Positions 32,566-40,696 of a stretch of DNA of 64,000 nt are shown here, piece after piece. Origin of the DNA: Persicimonas caeni (GTDB lineage Bacteria; Myxococcota_A; Bradymonadia; Bradymonadales; Bradymonadaceae); contig NZ_CP041186.1 in the NCBI RefSeq assembly GCF_006517175.1, positions 3,809,074 through 3,873,073 on the forward strand, given 5' to 3'. How positions within the stretch are numbered: position 1 is the first letter of the stretch; each line of letters starts with the position of its first letter. Under the pieces are notes generated by a model, which worked only from the letters and a program-made list of their open reading frames with translations, was not told the DNA's origin and did not search any database. The translations under genes were made by a program, and so were the position numbers.

Positions 32566-35556
32566 ATGGAAAAACTGATGGGCAACCTCAAGCGCCACGG
32601 GCGTTTCATTGTCGCCTTCCTCTCGCTGGCCATCGCGTTTGTTCTGAGCGTTCAGTTCAGCGACCGCGGGGTGCAGTTCGATTTGAAGAACTCCGAGGTG
32701 TCGGCCTCCGAGGGTAAAGACGGCGAGTACGACTTGTCGGCGCTCAAGATCCTCAACCGGGTCTTGCTGCGCATCAAGGACAACTATGTCGAGCCCGAGC
32801 GCGTCGACCCCAACAAGATGCTCATCGCCGCGCTCGACGAGGTGCAAAACTCGATCACCGAGTTGGTGGTCACCTTCGTGGGGGGCAAAGAGAACCCGTC
32901 GGCCATCAAGGTCCACGTCAACGGGTCGACCAAAAGCTTCAAGGTCAAGGAACTCGAGAGCCTCTGGGAGATGAGCTTCCGGCTGCAGAAGATGTTCCGC
33001 TTTGTCGAAGAGCATCTGCAGGAGGACCCCGATCTCGACTTTCGCGAGATCGAGTACGCCGCCATCAACGGTATGCTCACCACCCTCGACCCGCACAGCA
33101 CGCTCCTGCCGCCTCGCCACTACGAGGAGATGCAGACTCAGACCGGCGGTAAATTCGGCGGCCTGGGCATCGTCATCTCCATCCGTGACGGCGAGCTCAC
33201 CGTCATGAGCCCGATCCCGGACACCCCGGCGGCCAAGCAAGGCATCAAGGCCAAAGACAAGATCGTGCGCATCGGCGAAGAGTCGACCATCAACATGAAC
33301 CTCAACGAAGCCGTCAGCATGATGCGCGGCGAGCCGGGCACGGCGGTCGATATCTGGATCAAGCGCAAGGCGTGGAGCGAGCCCAGAAAGTTCACCGTGA
33401 CCCGCGCGATCATCAACATCGAGTCGGTCGACAGTCAGGCCTTGGGCGACAAGGTCGGCTACATCCGCATCAAGAACTTCCAGGCCAACACCCACAGCGA
33501 CCTGGTCAAGCACCTCAAGAAGCTCAAAAAGAAGATGGGCGGCATGCAGGGGCTCGTCCTCGACCTGCGCGACAACCCCGGCGGTCTTCTGGACCAGGCC
33601 ATCAAAGTCAGCGACGCCTTCCTCGACCAGGGAGCCATCGTCAGCACCGTGGGCGTGGGGAACAAGATGCGCGACAAAAAGGTCGCCACCAAGTCGGGCA
33701 CCGAGCCCAAGTATCCCATCGTGGTGCTGGTCAACGCCGGCAGCGCCTCGGCCTCCGAGATCGTCAGCGGCGCGCTGCAGAACCACGACCGCGCCCTGGT
33801 CGTCGGTGACACCACCTTCGGCAAAGGCTCGGTCCAGGTGCTCTACGAGTTCAACGACAACTCGGCGCTCAAGCTGACCGTGGCCCAGTACCTGACCCCG
33901 GGCGACATCTCCATTCAGGGCAAGGGCATCGCCCCGGACCTGCGCCTCGTGCCGGTGGCGCTGGCCGACGGCGAGGCCGACATGTTCCTGTCGAACAATA
34001 TTTTGCGTGAGAGCGACCTCGAGAGCCACCTGTCCAACGCCGCGGCGCACGCCGCCGGTGACGGCGTCGGCTTTGTGCGCTTCCTCGAAGACGTGCCCGC
34101 CGACGGTGAAGAGGAGGAGTTCGAAGATCCCAACGCCTTCAAAGAGGACTTCGAGATCAAGTTCGGCCAGCAACTCGTCGCCGCCGTGGGCAAGACGTGG
34201 AAGCGCCAGGCGCTGCTCGAGAAGCTGCAGCCCGAGCTCGGCAAGATCTCCGAGCGTGAGATGAAGGAGATTCAGAAAAAGCTCTCCACGCTCGACGTCG
34301 ATTGGTCTGAAGGTGAAAACCCGGAAACGGCCAACGTCGACCTCGAAGTGACCACCTCGGTCGACAAGGATACCGTCAAGGCCGGCGAGAAGGTCAAAAT
34401 CACCGCCAAGGCCACCAACAAGGGCAAAAAGACCCTGCATCGCCTCAAGGCCATCTCCTCGAGCGACAACCCCGTGCTCGATGACAAGGAGTTTTTGTTC
34501 GGTAAGCTCGCGCCCGGTGCGTCCAAAGAGTGGACCGTCGAAGTCGAGCTTCCCAAAGACGCCATGAGCCGCCACGACCTGCTCGAGTTCCAGGTCAGCG
34601 GCCCCGAAGACAAGTTCGGTGACACGGTCAAAAAGCCGCTTCGCATCGTCGGCCTCGACCGGCCTCAGTTCGCCTTTGCCTACGAAGTGGTCGACGCCAG
34701 CGGCGACGGCGTGCTTCAAAAGGACGAGAAGGTGACCTTCCGCACCATCGTCAAGAACGTCGGCCAGGCCGACAGCAACGAGACGATGGTCTACCTCAAA
34801 AACCTCGCCGGTGAGGCCGTCTACCTCGACAAGGGCCGCGTCAAGATCGACAAGATCGAAAAGGGCACCGAAGAGGTCGCCGAGTTCGAATTCCACCTCA
34901 AGGAGATCCCCGAGAACGATTACATCGAGCTCGAGATCGACGTCTTCGACAACGTCTTCCGCGACTTCGTCCACAAAAAGATCAAGGTGCCGTTTGCCGC
35001 CAGCAAGGACAAGGTCGCAGACGCCAAGGGCGTGGCCAAGGTCAAAAGCGGCCCGGCTAAGCTCTTCCTGGGGGCCACGACCAAGGCCGATGTCGCCGCC
35101 ATGGCCGACAAGGACGCCACCCTGCCTGTGGTCGGAAAGCTCGACGATTGGGTCAAGGTCGACCTGGGCCGACGCAAGGCTTGGATCCAGAAGTCGCTGG
35201 TCGACTACGATTCGGGCGCCACGGCCGAACTCAGCGGCGTGACCCGGCGCAACAACTTCCAGTCGCCGCAGGTCGAACTCAACCCGTCGACGATGATGAC
35301 CTCCAAGGACTCGGTCTCGCTCGAGGCGGTCGTCGAAGATGATTCGTCCATCAAGGACTACTACATCTTCGTGGTCAACCGACAGGACGCCACCAGCATC
35401 AACACGCGCAAGCTCGAGTACACCAAGGTCGACGGCCAGAAGGCCGAGATCGCCTCGAAGATTCCGCTGTTCAAGGGGATGAACCGCGTCTCGATCATCG
35501 CGCGTGACGAAGACGGCATGCAGACGAGCCAAGACACGTACATCTACCGCAACTGA
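32566..35556 (+). CDS. S41-family C-terminal processing protease with large C-terminal extension
   Basis: A 996-residue periplasmic protease anchored by an N-terminal segment (residues 12-29). A PDZ domain lies at about 185-275 (GLGIVISIRDGELTVMSPIP, KAKDKIVRIGEES). The S41 catalytic core has LDLRDNPGGLL, the nucleophile Ser in AGSASASEIVSG near 395 and the general-base Lys in TTFGKGSVQ near 420. Typical CtpA proteins end near residue 450. Here about 500 residues follow: helical acidic region, an immunoglobulin-like CARDB-type segment (KVKITAKATNKGKKTL), a second one with a calcium-like loop (DASGDGVLQKDEK), an SH3b-like part (GPAKLFLGATTKADV...DDWVKVDLG) and a final beta domain. The extension may direct it to peptidoglycan. 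Confidence 0.92.
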   Translation: MEKLMGNLKRHGRFIVAFLSLAIAFVLSVQFSDRGVQFDLKNSEVSASEGKDGEYDLSALKILNRVLLRIKDNYVEPERVDPNKMLIAALDEVQNSITELVVTFVGGKENPSAIKVHVNGSTKSFKVKELESLWEMSFRLQKMFRFVEEHLQEDPDLDFREIEYAAINGMLTTLDPHSTLLPPRHYEEMQTQTGGKFGGLGIVISIRDGELTVMSPIPDTPAAKQGIKAKDKIVRIGEESTINMNLNEAVSMMRGEPGTAVDIWIKRKAWSEPRKFTVTRAIINIESVDSQALGDKVGYIRIKNFQANTHSDLVKHLKKLKKKMGGMQGLVLDLRDNPGGLLDQAIKVSDAFLDQGAIVSTVGVGNKMRDKKVATKSGTEPKYPIVVLVNAGSASASEIVSGALQNHDRALVVGDTTFGKGSVQVLYEFNDNSALKLTVAQYLTPGDISIQGKGIAPDLRLVPVALADGEADMFLSNNILRESDLESHLSNAAAHAAGDGVGFVRFLEDVPADGEEEEFEDPNAFKEDFEIKFGQQLVAAVGKTWKRQALLEKLQPELGKISEREMKEIQKKLSTLDVDWSEGENPETANVDLEVTTSVDKDTVKAGEKVKITAKATNKGKKTLHRLKAISSSDNPVLDDKEFLFGKLAPGASKEWTVEVELPKDAMSRHDLLEFQVSGPEDKFGDTVKKPLRIVGLDRPQFAFAYEVVDASGDGVLQKDEKVTFRTIVKNVGQADSNETMVYLKNLAGEAVYLDKGRVKIDKIEKGTEEVAEFEFHLKEIPENDYIELEIDVFDNVFRDFVHKKIKVPFAASKDKVADAKGVAKVKSGPAKLFLGATTKADVAAMADKDATLPVVGKLDDWVKVDLGRRKAWIQKSLVDYDSGATAELSGVTRRNNFQSPQVELNPSTMMTSKDSVSLEAVVEDDSSIKDYYIFVVNRQDATSINTRKLEYTKVDGQKAEIASKIPLFKGMNRVSIIARDEDGMQTSQDTYIYRN

Positions 35557-35558
35557 CT

Positions 35559-35708
35559 CTATTTGAGGCGAGGGCGAACAACGCCCTCGCAGAACAACGA
35601 TTTGAGGGTCGTTTCAATCACCACAGTCGGTGCATTGAAACGACCCTCAAATTTTTTGCGCCGCTTTTCAGGCGCCTCGAATAGTAGGCGCCACGCCTCT
35701 GCAAGGCC
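35559..35708. repeat. Nested-hairpin intergenic element, copy B
   Basis: Fills the gap between the convergent S41 protease and bcp genes. The ends CTATTTGAGGCG (35559-35570) and GGCGCCTCGAATAG (35671-35684) pair. Inside are CGAGGGCG-AACAA-CGCCCTCG and the long hairpin with arms CGATTTGAGGGTCGTTTCAAT (35598-35618) and ATTGAAACGACCCTCAAAT (35634-35652). TTTTTT follows the second arm. The tail TAGGCGCCACGCCTCTGCAAGG matches copy A. The long stem differs from copy A, yet stays fully paired. Confidence 0.85.
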
Positions 35709-35711
35709 TAC

Positions 35712-36185
35712 TCACACGCTGTCGCGCAACAGACGATCCACGTGCCCTTTGGCGCGCACGTTGTCCTGGATCTCGGCGATCTTGCCCTCTTCGTCGATGA
35801 AGAACGTCGAGCGCACGATCCCCGTGTAGGTCTTGCCGTAATTCTTCTTCTCGCGCCACACGCCGTACGCCTCGGCGACCTGGTGGTCCGGGTCGGCCAA
35901 GAGCGTGAAGTTCAGGTCGTGCTTGTCGCGAAACTTCTCGTGGCGTTCGACCGGATCGGGCGACACGCCCAGCACCTTGAAGCCTTTGTCTTCGAAGGTG
36001 TCCATATTGTCACGGAAGTCGCACGCCTGGGTGGTGCAGCCGGGAGTCATGTCCTTCGGGTAGAAGTACAAAACGACCTTCTGGCCGCGGAGATCGCTCA
36101 GCGAAACCTCGCCCGCGTCGTCGGAATCGAGCGTGAAATCGGGAGCCTCGTCGCCTACCTTCAAAACTGGGTTGGTGCCCATCAT
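35712..36185 (-). CDS. bcp: Thioredoxin-dependent peroxiredoxin of the BCP/PrxQ type
   Basis: A 157-residue thiol peroxidase that reduces hydrogen peroxide and organic hydroperoxides using thioredoxin. The active site reads DMTPGCTTQACDFRDN: peroxidatic Cys in TPGC and the resolving Cys five residues later, as in the alpha-2 type of PrxQ. The fold signature VGDEAPDFTLDSDDAGEVSLSDLRGQKVVLYFYPKD starts the protein. Start could be either Met of the initial MM. It is convergent with the S41 protease gene across the nested-hairpin element. Confidence 0.96.
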   Translation of the reverse strand: MMGTNPVLKVGDEAPDFTLDSDDAGEVSLSDLRGQKVVLYFYPKDMTPGCTTQACDFRDNMDTFEDKGFKVLGVSPDPVERHEKFRDKHDLNFTLLADPDHQVAEAYGVWREKKNYGKTYTGIVRSTFFIDEEGKIAEIQDNVRAKGHVDRLLRDSV

Positions 36186-36259
36186 TTACCTCGTTTGTGT
36201 TGATGCTATCAAATTTCGTTCCCACTCATATGAAATGCGCCCCAAATGAGCAAGATGCT

Positions 36260-36304
36260 CCTCCACCGTGGGGGAGGTGTCTCGCACGCGGTACCGTGCG
36301 AGAC
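36260..36304. repeat. Pair of hairpins in the gap upstream of the small membrane protein
   Basis: CCTCCACCGTGGGGGAGG (36260-36277) is followed at once by a perfect 10-bp stem GTCTCGCACG-CGGTAC-CGTGCGAGAC (36279-36304). The gap 36186-36445 contains no gene. The first hairpin resembles the palindromes at 30745 and 53672. It may be a further member of that family or part of a terminator-like unit. Confidence 0.6.
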
Positions 36305-36445
36305 GCAGGGAGCACCATCAACCCACCACTCGCCATTTGACTTTCAACGCCCCCTCGTGGAAGGTCACAGCGCTTTGGCGCGTTGGATAGTTGAGGCGCA
36401 TCATACCTTTGCTACCAAGGCCATTTGGAGAACGGAGACGGCGCG

Positions 36446-36688
36446 ATGGAACCAGTTCGCATCCGACAAGACGTCGACCCCAATTCACGAGAGTATCGGC
36501 GCAACCTGATCATCGTGATTGGGATCTTGCTCTTTTTGACGGTCACCGGAGGCACCATCCTCGGCTATAAAATCCGCACGGCCGAGAACGCCAAGGCTGC
36601 GTCCGAGGCCGCGGCCGAATCGGGCGAGCGGACCGCCGAGCAGAAGGAAAAAGATCGCGCGATGGAGATCTTACGCGAGAAGAAGTAG
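36446..36688 (+). CDS. Small membrane protein upstream of mtaB
   Basis: Hypothetical protein of 80 residues. A soluble N-terminus (MEPVRIRQDVDPNSREYRRN) is followed by one membrane helix at about 22-43 (LIIVIGILLFLTVTGGTILGYKI), then a helical, Ala/Glu/Lys-rich tail likely to form a coiled coil. GGAGA lies about 10 bases upstream of the ATG at 36446; an in-frame TTG at 36425 is less likely. mtaB begins 23 bases after its stop, so the two are probably co-transcribed. No family is recognised. Confidence 0.65.
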   Translation: MEPVRIRQDVDPNSREYRRNLIIVIGILLFLTVTGGTILGYKIRTAENAKAASEAAAESGERTAEQKEKDRAMEILREKK

Positions 36689-36711
36689 TCATCTAAGAAG
36701 TACCGGCCACC

Positions 36712-37974
36712 ATGAAAGTCCACTTTGTCACACACGGCTGCAAGGCCAATCAGTACGACACCGAAAAGTTTCGCCAGGAGCTCGAGGCCCGCGGGGCGGT
36801 CGCCGTCGACGACCCCCTCGAGGCGGACGCGTGCGTGGTGAACACCTGCACGGTGACCAACAACGCCGATGCCGGCGCGCGCAAGGCGATTCGCCGCCTC
36901 AAACGTGACAACCCGGACGTCCAGATCATCGTGGCCGGCTGCTCGGCGGCGCTTCGCTTCGACGACTATATGGACATGGACGAGGTCACCGGGGTGGTCA
37001 AAGGCCACGACGCGGTGGCCGTGGCCGGCATGGTCGCCCCCGAGGCGCCGCTGGTCGATCGCGACGAAGAGCCCATCGGTGGGGTGCTACTGGAGAAGAA
37101 CGAGCGTGGCACGCGCGGCTGGATGAAGATCCAGGACGGCTGCAACCGTCGCTGCTCGTTTTGCGCCACCAAGCTCGCCCGCGGCAAGAGCCGCTCTCGC
37201 CTCGAAGACGACATCGTCGCCGAGGCCGAGCAGCTCGCCGAGTTCCACCGCGAGCTCGTCTTTACGGGCATCCACATCGGCCACTACGGCCACGATCTGG
37301 AGGGCGGCAAAAAGGAGCACACGCTCTCCAAGCTCATCCGCCGGCTGCTCGATGAAGTCCCCGACGTGCGTTTTCGGCTCGGCAGCATCGAGGCGACCGA
37401 GATCGACGACCTGATGATCGACCTGCTCGAGACCTCCGGCGGGCGCCTGGTGCCCCATCTGCACGTGCCCATGCAGGCCGGCTCGAACGCCGTGTTGCGC
37501 AACATGCGCCGCTGGCACACCCGCGAGCAGTACCGCGATCGTCTCGTCGAGATCGTCGAGCGGCTGCCCTATCTGGGCCTCGGCGCCGACGTCATCGTCG
37601 GCTTCCCCGGTGAGACGGACGAGGACTTTGCCCAGACACGCGACCTGGTCGAGACGCTCCCGTTTACCTACCTGCACGTGTTCCCTTACTCCGAGCGAGA
37701 CGGCACGGTGGCCGCCGACATGGACGACAAGATCCACGGCGACATCAAGTCGGCGCGCAGCCAGGAGCTTCGCGAGCTCGCCCAGGCCAAGGGCGAAGCC
37801 TACCATCGCTCTCGGGTCGGCCAGGCCGCCGAGATCGTCGTCGAGGAGAACAACTACGGCGTGACCGAAGATTACCTGCGGGTGCGCCTGACCGGGAATC
37901 CCGACGAGCGCACCGGCGATCTGGTCTATGCGCCGCTGCAGATGGATGATGGTGAATTGATCGCTCGGGTCTGA
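36712..37974 (+). CDS. mtaB: tRNA (N6-threonylcarbamoyladenosine-2-methylthio) methylthiotransferase
   Basis: Radical-SAM enzyme that adds a methylthio group to t6A37 in tRNAs reading ANN codons. The 420 residues have the UPF0004 domain with three cluster cysteines (HGCKAN, VNTCTVTN, AGCSAA), the radical-SAM motif C-N-R-R-C-S-F-C near 144-151, PMQAGSNAVLRNMRR and VIVGFPGETDEDF, and a C-terminal TRAM-like segment. It fits MtaB better than MiaB or RimO by overall layout and by HGCKANQYDTE at the N-terminus. An MBL-fold gene follows by 15 bases. Confidence 0.92.
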   Translation: MKVHFVTHGCKANQYDTEKFRQELEARGAVAVDDPLEADACVVNTCTVTNNADAGARKAIRRLKRDNPDVQIIVAGCSAALRFDDYMDMDEVTGVVKGHDAVAVAGMVAPEAPLVDRDEEPIGGVLLEKNERGTRGWMKIQDGCNRRCSFCATKLARGKSRSRLEDDIVAEAEQLAEFHRELVFTGIHIGHYGHDLEGGKKEHTLSKLIRRLLDEVPDVRFRLGSIEATEIDDLMIDLLETSGGRLVPHLHVPMQAGSNAVLRNMRRWHTREQYRDRLVEIVERLPYLGLGADVIVGFPGETDEDFAQTRDLVETLPFTYLHVFPYSERDGTVAADMDDKIHGDIKSARSQELRELAQAKGEAYHRSRVGQAAEIVVEENNYGVTEDYLRVRLTGNPDERTGDLVYAPLQMDDGELIARV

Positions 37975-37989
37975 ACCGAAGAGAGAACC

Positions 37990-38829
37990 ATGCTCGAACA
38001 GCTCTGGCTGTTTCACTGTGGGTGGATACGTGTGCCCCGCCCGATCATCGTGGCGGGCGCTCCGATGACGTTTCCGCGCCTGCCAATGCTCGCCGCACTC
38101 GGCTATCACTCCGAGCACGGCCCTTTTTTGATTGACGCGCCGTTTGGCCACGAGGGCCCCTCGAACGTCGGCTCGATGATGGGCGCGCTGCTTCGCGGCG
38201 CCGGTCTGAAGTTCGAAGACGAGTGGTCGGTGGTCCCGCGCCTCGAGCAACTCGGTTTTCGCCCCTCCGAGATCAACCACATCTTGATGACTCACCTCCA
38301 CTACGATCACACCGGTGGGATGAAGGAGTTGGGCCACGCGCATTTCCACATCGCCCGCAGCGAGTGGGAGTTCCCGCTGAGCCTCACGCCCTTCACCGCG
38401 CTTCGCGAGGGCTACCAACTCGACGATTTTCGGGCGATGCGAAACCGCGTCGAGCTATTCGACGACCCCGCCCCTCTCGAAGAAGACCCCGATGGGGTCG
38501 ATTTGTTCGGCGACGGCTCGGTGCGCGCGGTGGGCCTGCCCGGCCACTCCATCGGCCACGTCGGCTACCGGTTGACCTTTGACGACGGCCGGCGCGTCTT
38601 TTTGGTCGGAGACGCCGCCTTTTGCGTCGAGCACATCATCGAGCGCCGCCGGCTGGGTCGCATGCCGCGCTCGTTCGCCTACAACCTCGCGCAGGCCGAG
38701 GAGACGCTTCGCTCACTGCGCCTCTACCACGACGAGCATCCCGACGAGGTCATCGTCCCCTCCCACGACTTCGAATGGGGCGAGCGTTGCCTCGACGGGC
38801 CGACGCCGCTGCATCGGTTGGAGGGTTGA
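37990..38829 (+). CDS. Metallo-beta-lactamase-fold hydrolase, lactonase-like
   Basis: A 279-residue dinuclear metal hydrolase. Metal ligands: THLHYDHTGG near residue 98-107, GLPGHSIGHVGY with His near 181, and VGDAAF with Asp near 208; a terminal His occurs in VPSHDFEWGE. The long lid with two leading Gly/Pro stretches and the overall layout resemble AHL-lactonase or related families. Its ATG comes 15 bases after mtaB, so it is in the same transcript. The substrate is unknown. Start at 37990 has a GAGAGAACC context upstream. Confidence 0.85.
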   Translation: MLEQLWLFHCGWIRVPRPIIVAGAPMTFPRLPMLAALGYHSEHGPFLIDAPFGHEGPSNVGSMMGALLRGAGLKFEDEWSVVPRLEQLGFRPSEINHILMTHLHYDHTGGMKELGHAHFHIARSEWEFPLSLTPFTALREGYQLDDFRAMRNRVELFDDPAPLEEDPDGVDLFGDGSVRAVGLPGHSIGHVGYRLTFDDGRRVFLVGDAAFCVEHIIERRRLGRMPRSFAYNLAQAEETLRSLRLYHDEHPDEVIVPSHDFEWGERCLDGPTPLHRLEG

Positions 38830-38855
38830 ACCCCCCCAATCCACCGTGCTAGCGT
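38826..38855 (+). promoter_or_regulatory. Weak candidate promoter for the deaminase gene
   Basis: TTGAAC at 38826-38831 and TAGCGT at 38850-38855 have an 18-base spacer; the gene starts at 38897. It overlaps the end of the upstream hydrolase gene. Confidence 0.25.
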
Positions 38856-38896
38856 CTCCCGTTGCGTAAACGCCAACTGCCAACGAGAGAACGAGC

Positions 38897-40237
38897 GTGA
38901 CTGACTCGACGACCCTGCTGCGCAACGCCACCATCGTGACCATGAACGACGCCTTCGACGTCATCGAAGGCGACGTGTTGATTCGTGACGGCAACATCGA
39001 GGCGGTGGGCCAGGTCGACGTGCAGCAGGCCGACGGAGCCGAAGTCGTCGACGTCGGCGGCCAAGCGCTCATCCCCGGCTTTGTGCAGACCCACATCCAC
39101 CTGTGCCAGACGTTGATGCGCAACCTGGCCGACGACATGGTGCTCATCGACTGGCTGCGAAAGCGCATCTGGCCCTACGAGGCCGCCCTCGAGCCCGACG
39201 AGCTGTACGCCAGCGCCGAGCTGGGACTGGCCGAATTGGTGCTGGGCGGCACCACCACGCTGCTCGACATGGGCACTGTGCGTCACACCGACGCTGTGGG
39301 CGAGGCGGTCAAAGCCTCGGGCATCCGCGCGTTCATCGGCAAGTGCATGATGGACCACGGTGACCAAGTCCCCGGGCCGCTGCTCGAGGACTCGAAGGAG
39401 AGCCTGCGTGAGAGCCTCGCTCTGGCCGAGCGTTGGGACGGGGCGGCCGAGGGGCGTATCCGCTATGCCTTTGCGCCACGCTTCGCCGTGTCGTGCACGC
39501 GCGGGCTTCTTGAGTCGGTGGTCGAGGCGGCCAACGACCTCGACCTGCATATCCACACCCACAGCTCCGAAACCGAATTCGAAAACGAGTTCACCCACAA
39601 GCATTACGGGGTGAGCAACATCGAGTTCCTCGAGCAAATCGGCATGACGCGGCCCAAGAGTGTCTTCGCCCACGGCGTTCACGTCAGTGACCACGAATGC
39701 CAGGTGCTCGCTCACACCGGCTCGGCGGTCAGTCACTGCCCGTCGAGTAACCTCAAGCTCGCCAGCGGCATTGCGAATATGCCGCGCTACGACAAGTACG
39801 GCGTGCAGGTGTCGCTGGGCGCCGACGGGGCGCCGTGCAACAACAACCTGGACGCCTTCGTCGAGATGCGCCTGGCTGCGCTCATCCAAAAGCCGATCCA
39901 CGGCCCGCGCGCCATGCCCGCCCGTCGCGTGCTCGAGTTGGCGACCATCGACGGTGCCCGCGCGCTGCACATCGACGACAAGGTGGGAAGCATCGAGGTG
40001 GGCAAGAGCGCCGACCTGGTGGTCGTCGATCTCGACGCCGATCCGGGGTGTGGCCCGGGAGGGGACGTCTACTCGCGCCTCGTCTACTCGGCTCACCGCA
40101 GCAACGTGCGCCATGTATTCGCCTCCGGGCGTCAGGTGGTGCGCAACGGCGAACTCGCCGGCGTCGATCTCGACCGGGTGCTCGACACCGCTGCAGGCGC
40201 GCAACGCGCCGTCGTCGAGCGGATGGAAGAGATCTGA
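38897..40237 (+). CDS. 5'-deoxyadenosine deaminase-like amidohydrolase
   Basis: A 446-residue amidohydrolase of the ATZ/TRZ/SAH-deaminase group. Metal ligands are in FVQTHIHLCQTL near residue 60-72, HIHTHSSETE, FAHGVHV and LGADGAPCNNNLD. The runs RIWPYEAALEPDELYASAELG, LDMGTVRHTD and HCPSSNLKLASGIANMP fit the 5'-deoxyadenosine deaminase (DadD) type, which deaminates adenosine-derived SAM byproducts to inosine forms. MTA/SAH deaminase or guanine-type hydrolase cannot be ruled out. Start is a GTG at 38897 with GAGAGAACGAG upstream. The neighbouring radical-SAM mtaB generates the type of byproduct this enzyme would remove; this link is inferred. Confidence 0.86.
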   Translation: MTDSTTLLRNATIVTMNDAFDVIEGDVLIRDGNIEAVGQVDVQQADGAEVVDVGGQALIPGFVQTHIHLCQTLMRNLADDMVLIDWLRKRIWPYEAALEPDELYASAELGLAELVLGGTTTLLDMGTVRHTDAVGEAVKASGIRAFIGKCMMDHGDQVPGPLLEDSKESLRESLALAERWDGAAEGRIRYAFAPRFAVSCTRGLLESVVEAANDLDLHIHTHSSETEFENEFTHKHYGVSNIEFLEQIGMTRPKSVFAHGVHVSDHECQVLAHTGSAVSHCPSSNLKLASGIANMPRYDKYGVQVSLGADGAPCNNNLDAFVEMRLAALIQKPIHGPRAMPARRVLELATIDGARALHIDDKVGSIEVGKSADLVVVDLDADPGCGPGGDVYSRLVYSAHRSNVRHVFASGRQVVRNGELAGVDLDRVLDTAAGAQRAVVERMEEI

Positions 40238-40330
40238 GTTTCCCGCCACCCCTGCTGTATGCCCTTCAGGCCCCGATTGATCCCCCTGAACACGATACCG
40301 CTCTGGGCGGTGGACTGGGCGGCTCTGTCT

Positions 40331-40346
40331 TTGACCGAGCGGTCAA
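40331..40346. promoter_or_regulatory. TetR-type palindrome TTGACCG-AG-CGGTCAA
   Basis: A perfect 16-bp inverted repeat of the TGACCG-NN-CGGTCA form that many TetR-family regulators recognise. It lies 94 bases after the deaminase gene and 151 bases before the cold-shock promoter, so its target is unclear. The only TetR gene in the window (10062) is distant. A half-match, TTGACCGATCGG, is at 62830. Confidence 0.45.
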
Positions 40347-40349
40347 TGT

Positions 40350-40371
40350 GCCCGTGGAGGCCTCCACGGGC
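40350..40371. terminator. Perfect 22-bp GC-rich palindrome, possible terminator
   Basis: GCCCGTGGAG / CTCCACGGGC with GC at its centre pairs fully without any unpaired loop. Only CGATTTCT follows, so the U-run is weak on the plus strand. It could end the deaminase transcript or serve as a protein site. Confidence 0.4.
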
Positions 40372-40481
40372 CGATTTCTAGCGGCAGAAGCCACAGTGAA
40401 ACTGTTTTCTTCGTATTACGAGTAAAGCGTTCTCCACGCAAACTAAAAAAACTGCCCCCAGAAATAATTTGACACCCCTCG

Positions 40482-40510
40482 TTGACCGTTTTGGGGGCCA
40501 TTCTTAGGCT
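40482..40510 (+). promoter_or_regulatory. Candidate promoter of the cold-shock gene
   Basis: TTGACC at 40482-40487 and TAGGCT at 40505-40510 with a 17-base spacer. It implies transcription from about 40517 and a leader of about 180 bases before the ATG at 40697, which fits a cspA-type gene. Confidence 0.55.
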
Positions 40511-40516
40511 CGAAGA

Positions 40517-40696
40517 CGTGGTGGAGGTAATGCCCAGTATCCACCATGCCTCCCAGGCGCAGTAGCTCAAGGAGGAGATTATGGGGTGGATATCGGTGGG
40601 TGCCGATATCGACGGGATCGGTGTGTGGTGCACCGTCTCCAAGGCGAACAACTCAAGGTTCTGTCAGTGTTCAGCTCAAGGAAGGAGAAAGAAGTT
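40517..40696 (+). promoter_or_regulatory. Long structured leader of the cold-shock gene
   Basis: About 180 bases with no convincing gene. It holds a perfect 8-bp hairpin GATATCGG-TGGGTG-CCGATATC (40589-40610), then GGTG...CACC pairing, two copies of CTCAAGG(A), and the ribosome site AAGGAG at 40682-40687. CspA-family mRNAs use such leaders as temperature switches; whether this one does is untested. Confidence 0.45.

Noticed and set aside
32494-35532. 1012-residue open frame antisense to the S41 protease
   Set aside because: High GC third positions leave few antisense stops; the plus strand has a complete PDZ-S41 core with catalytic residues.
40517-40696. N-terminal extension of the cold-shock protein from 40586
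   Set aside because: Extra residues do not fit the domain; AAGGAG directly precedes the ATG at 40697.
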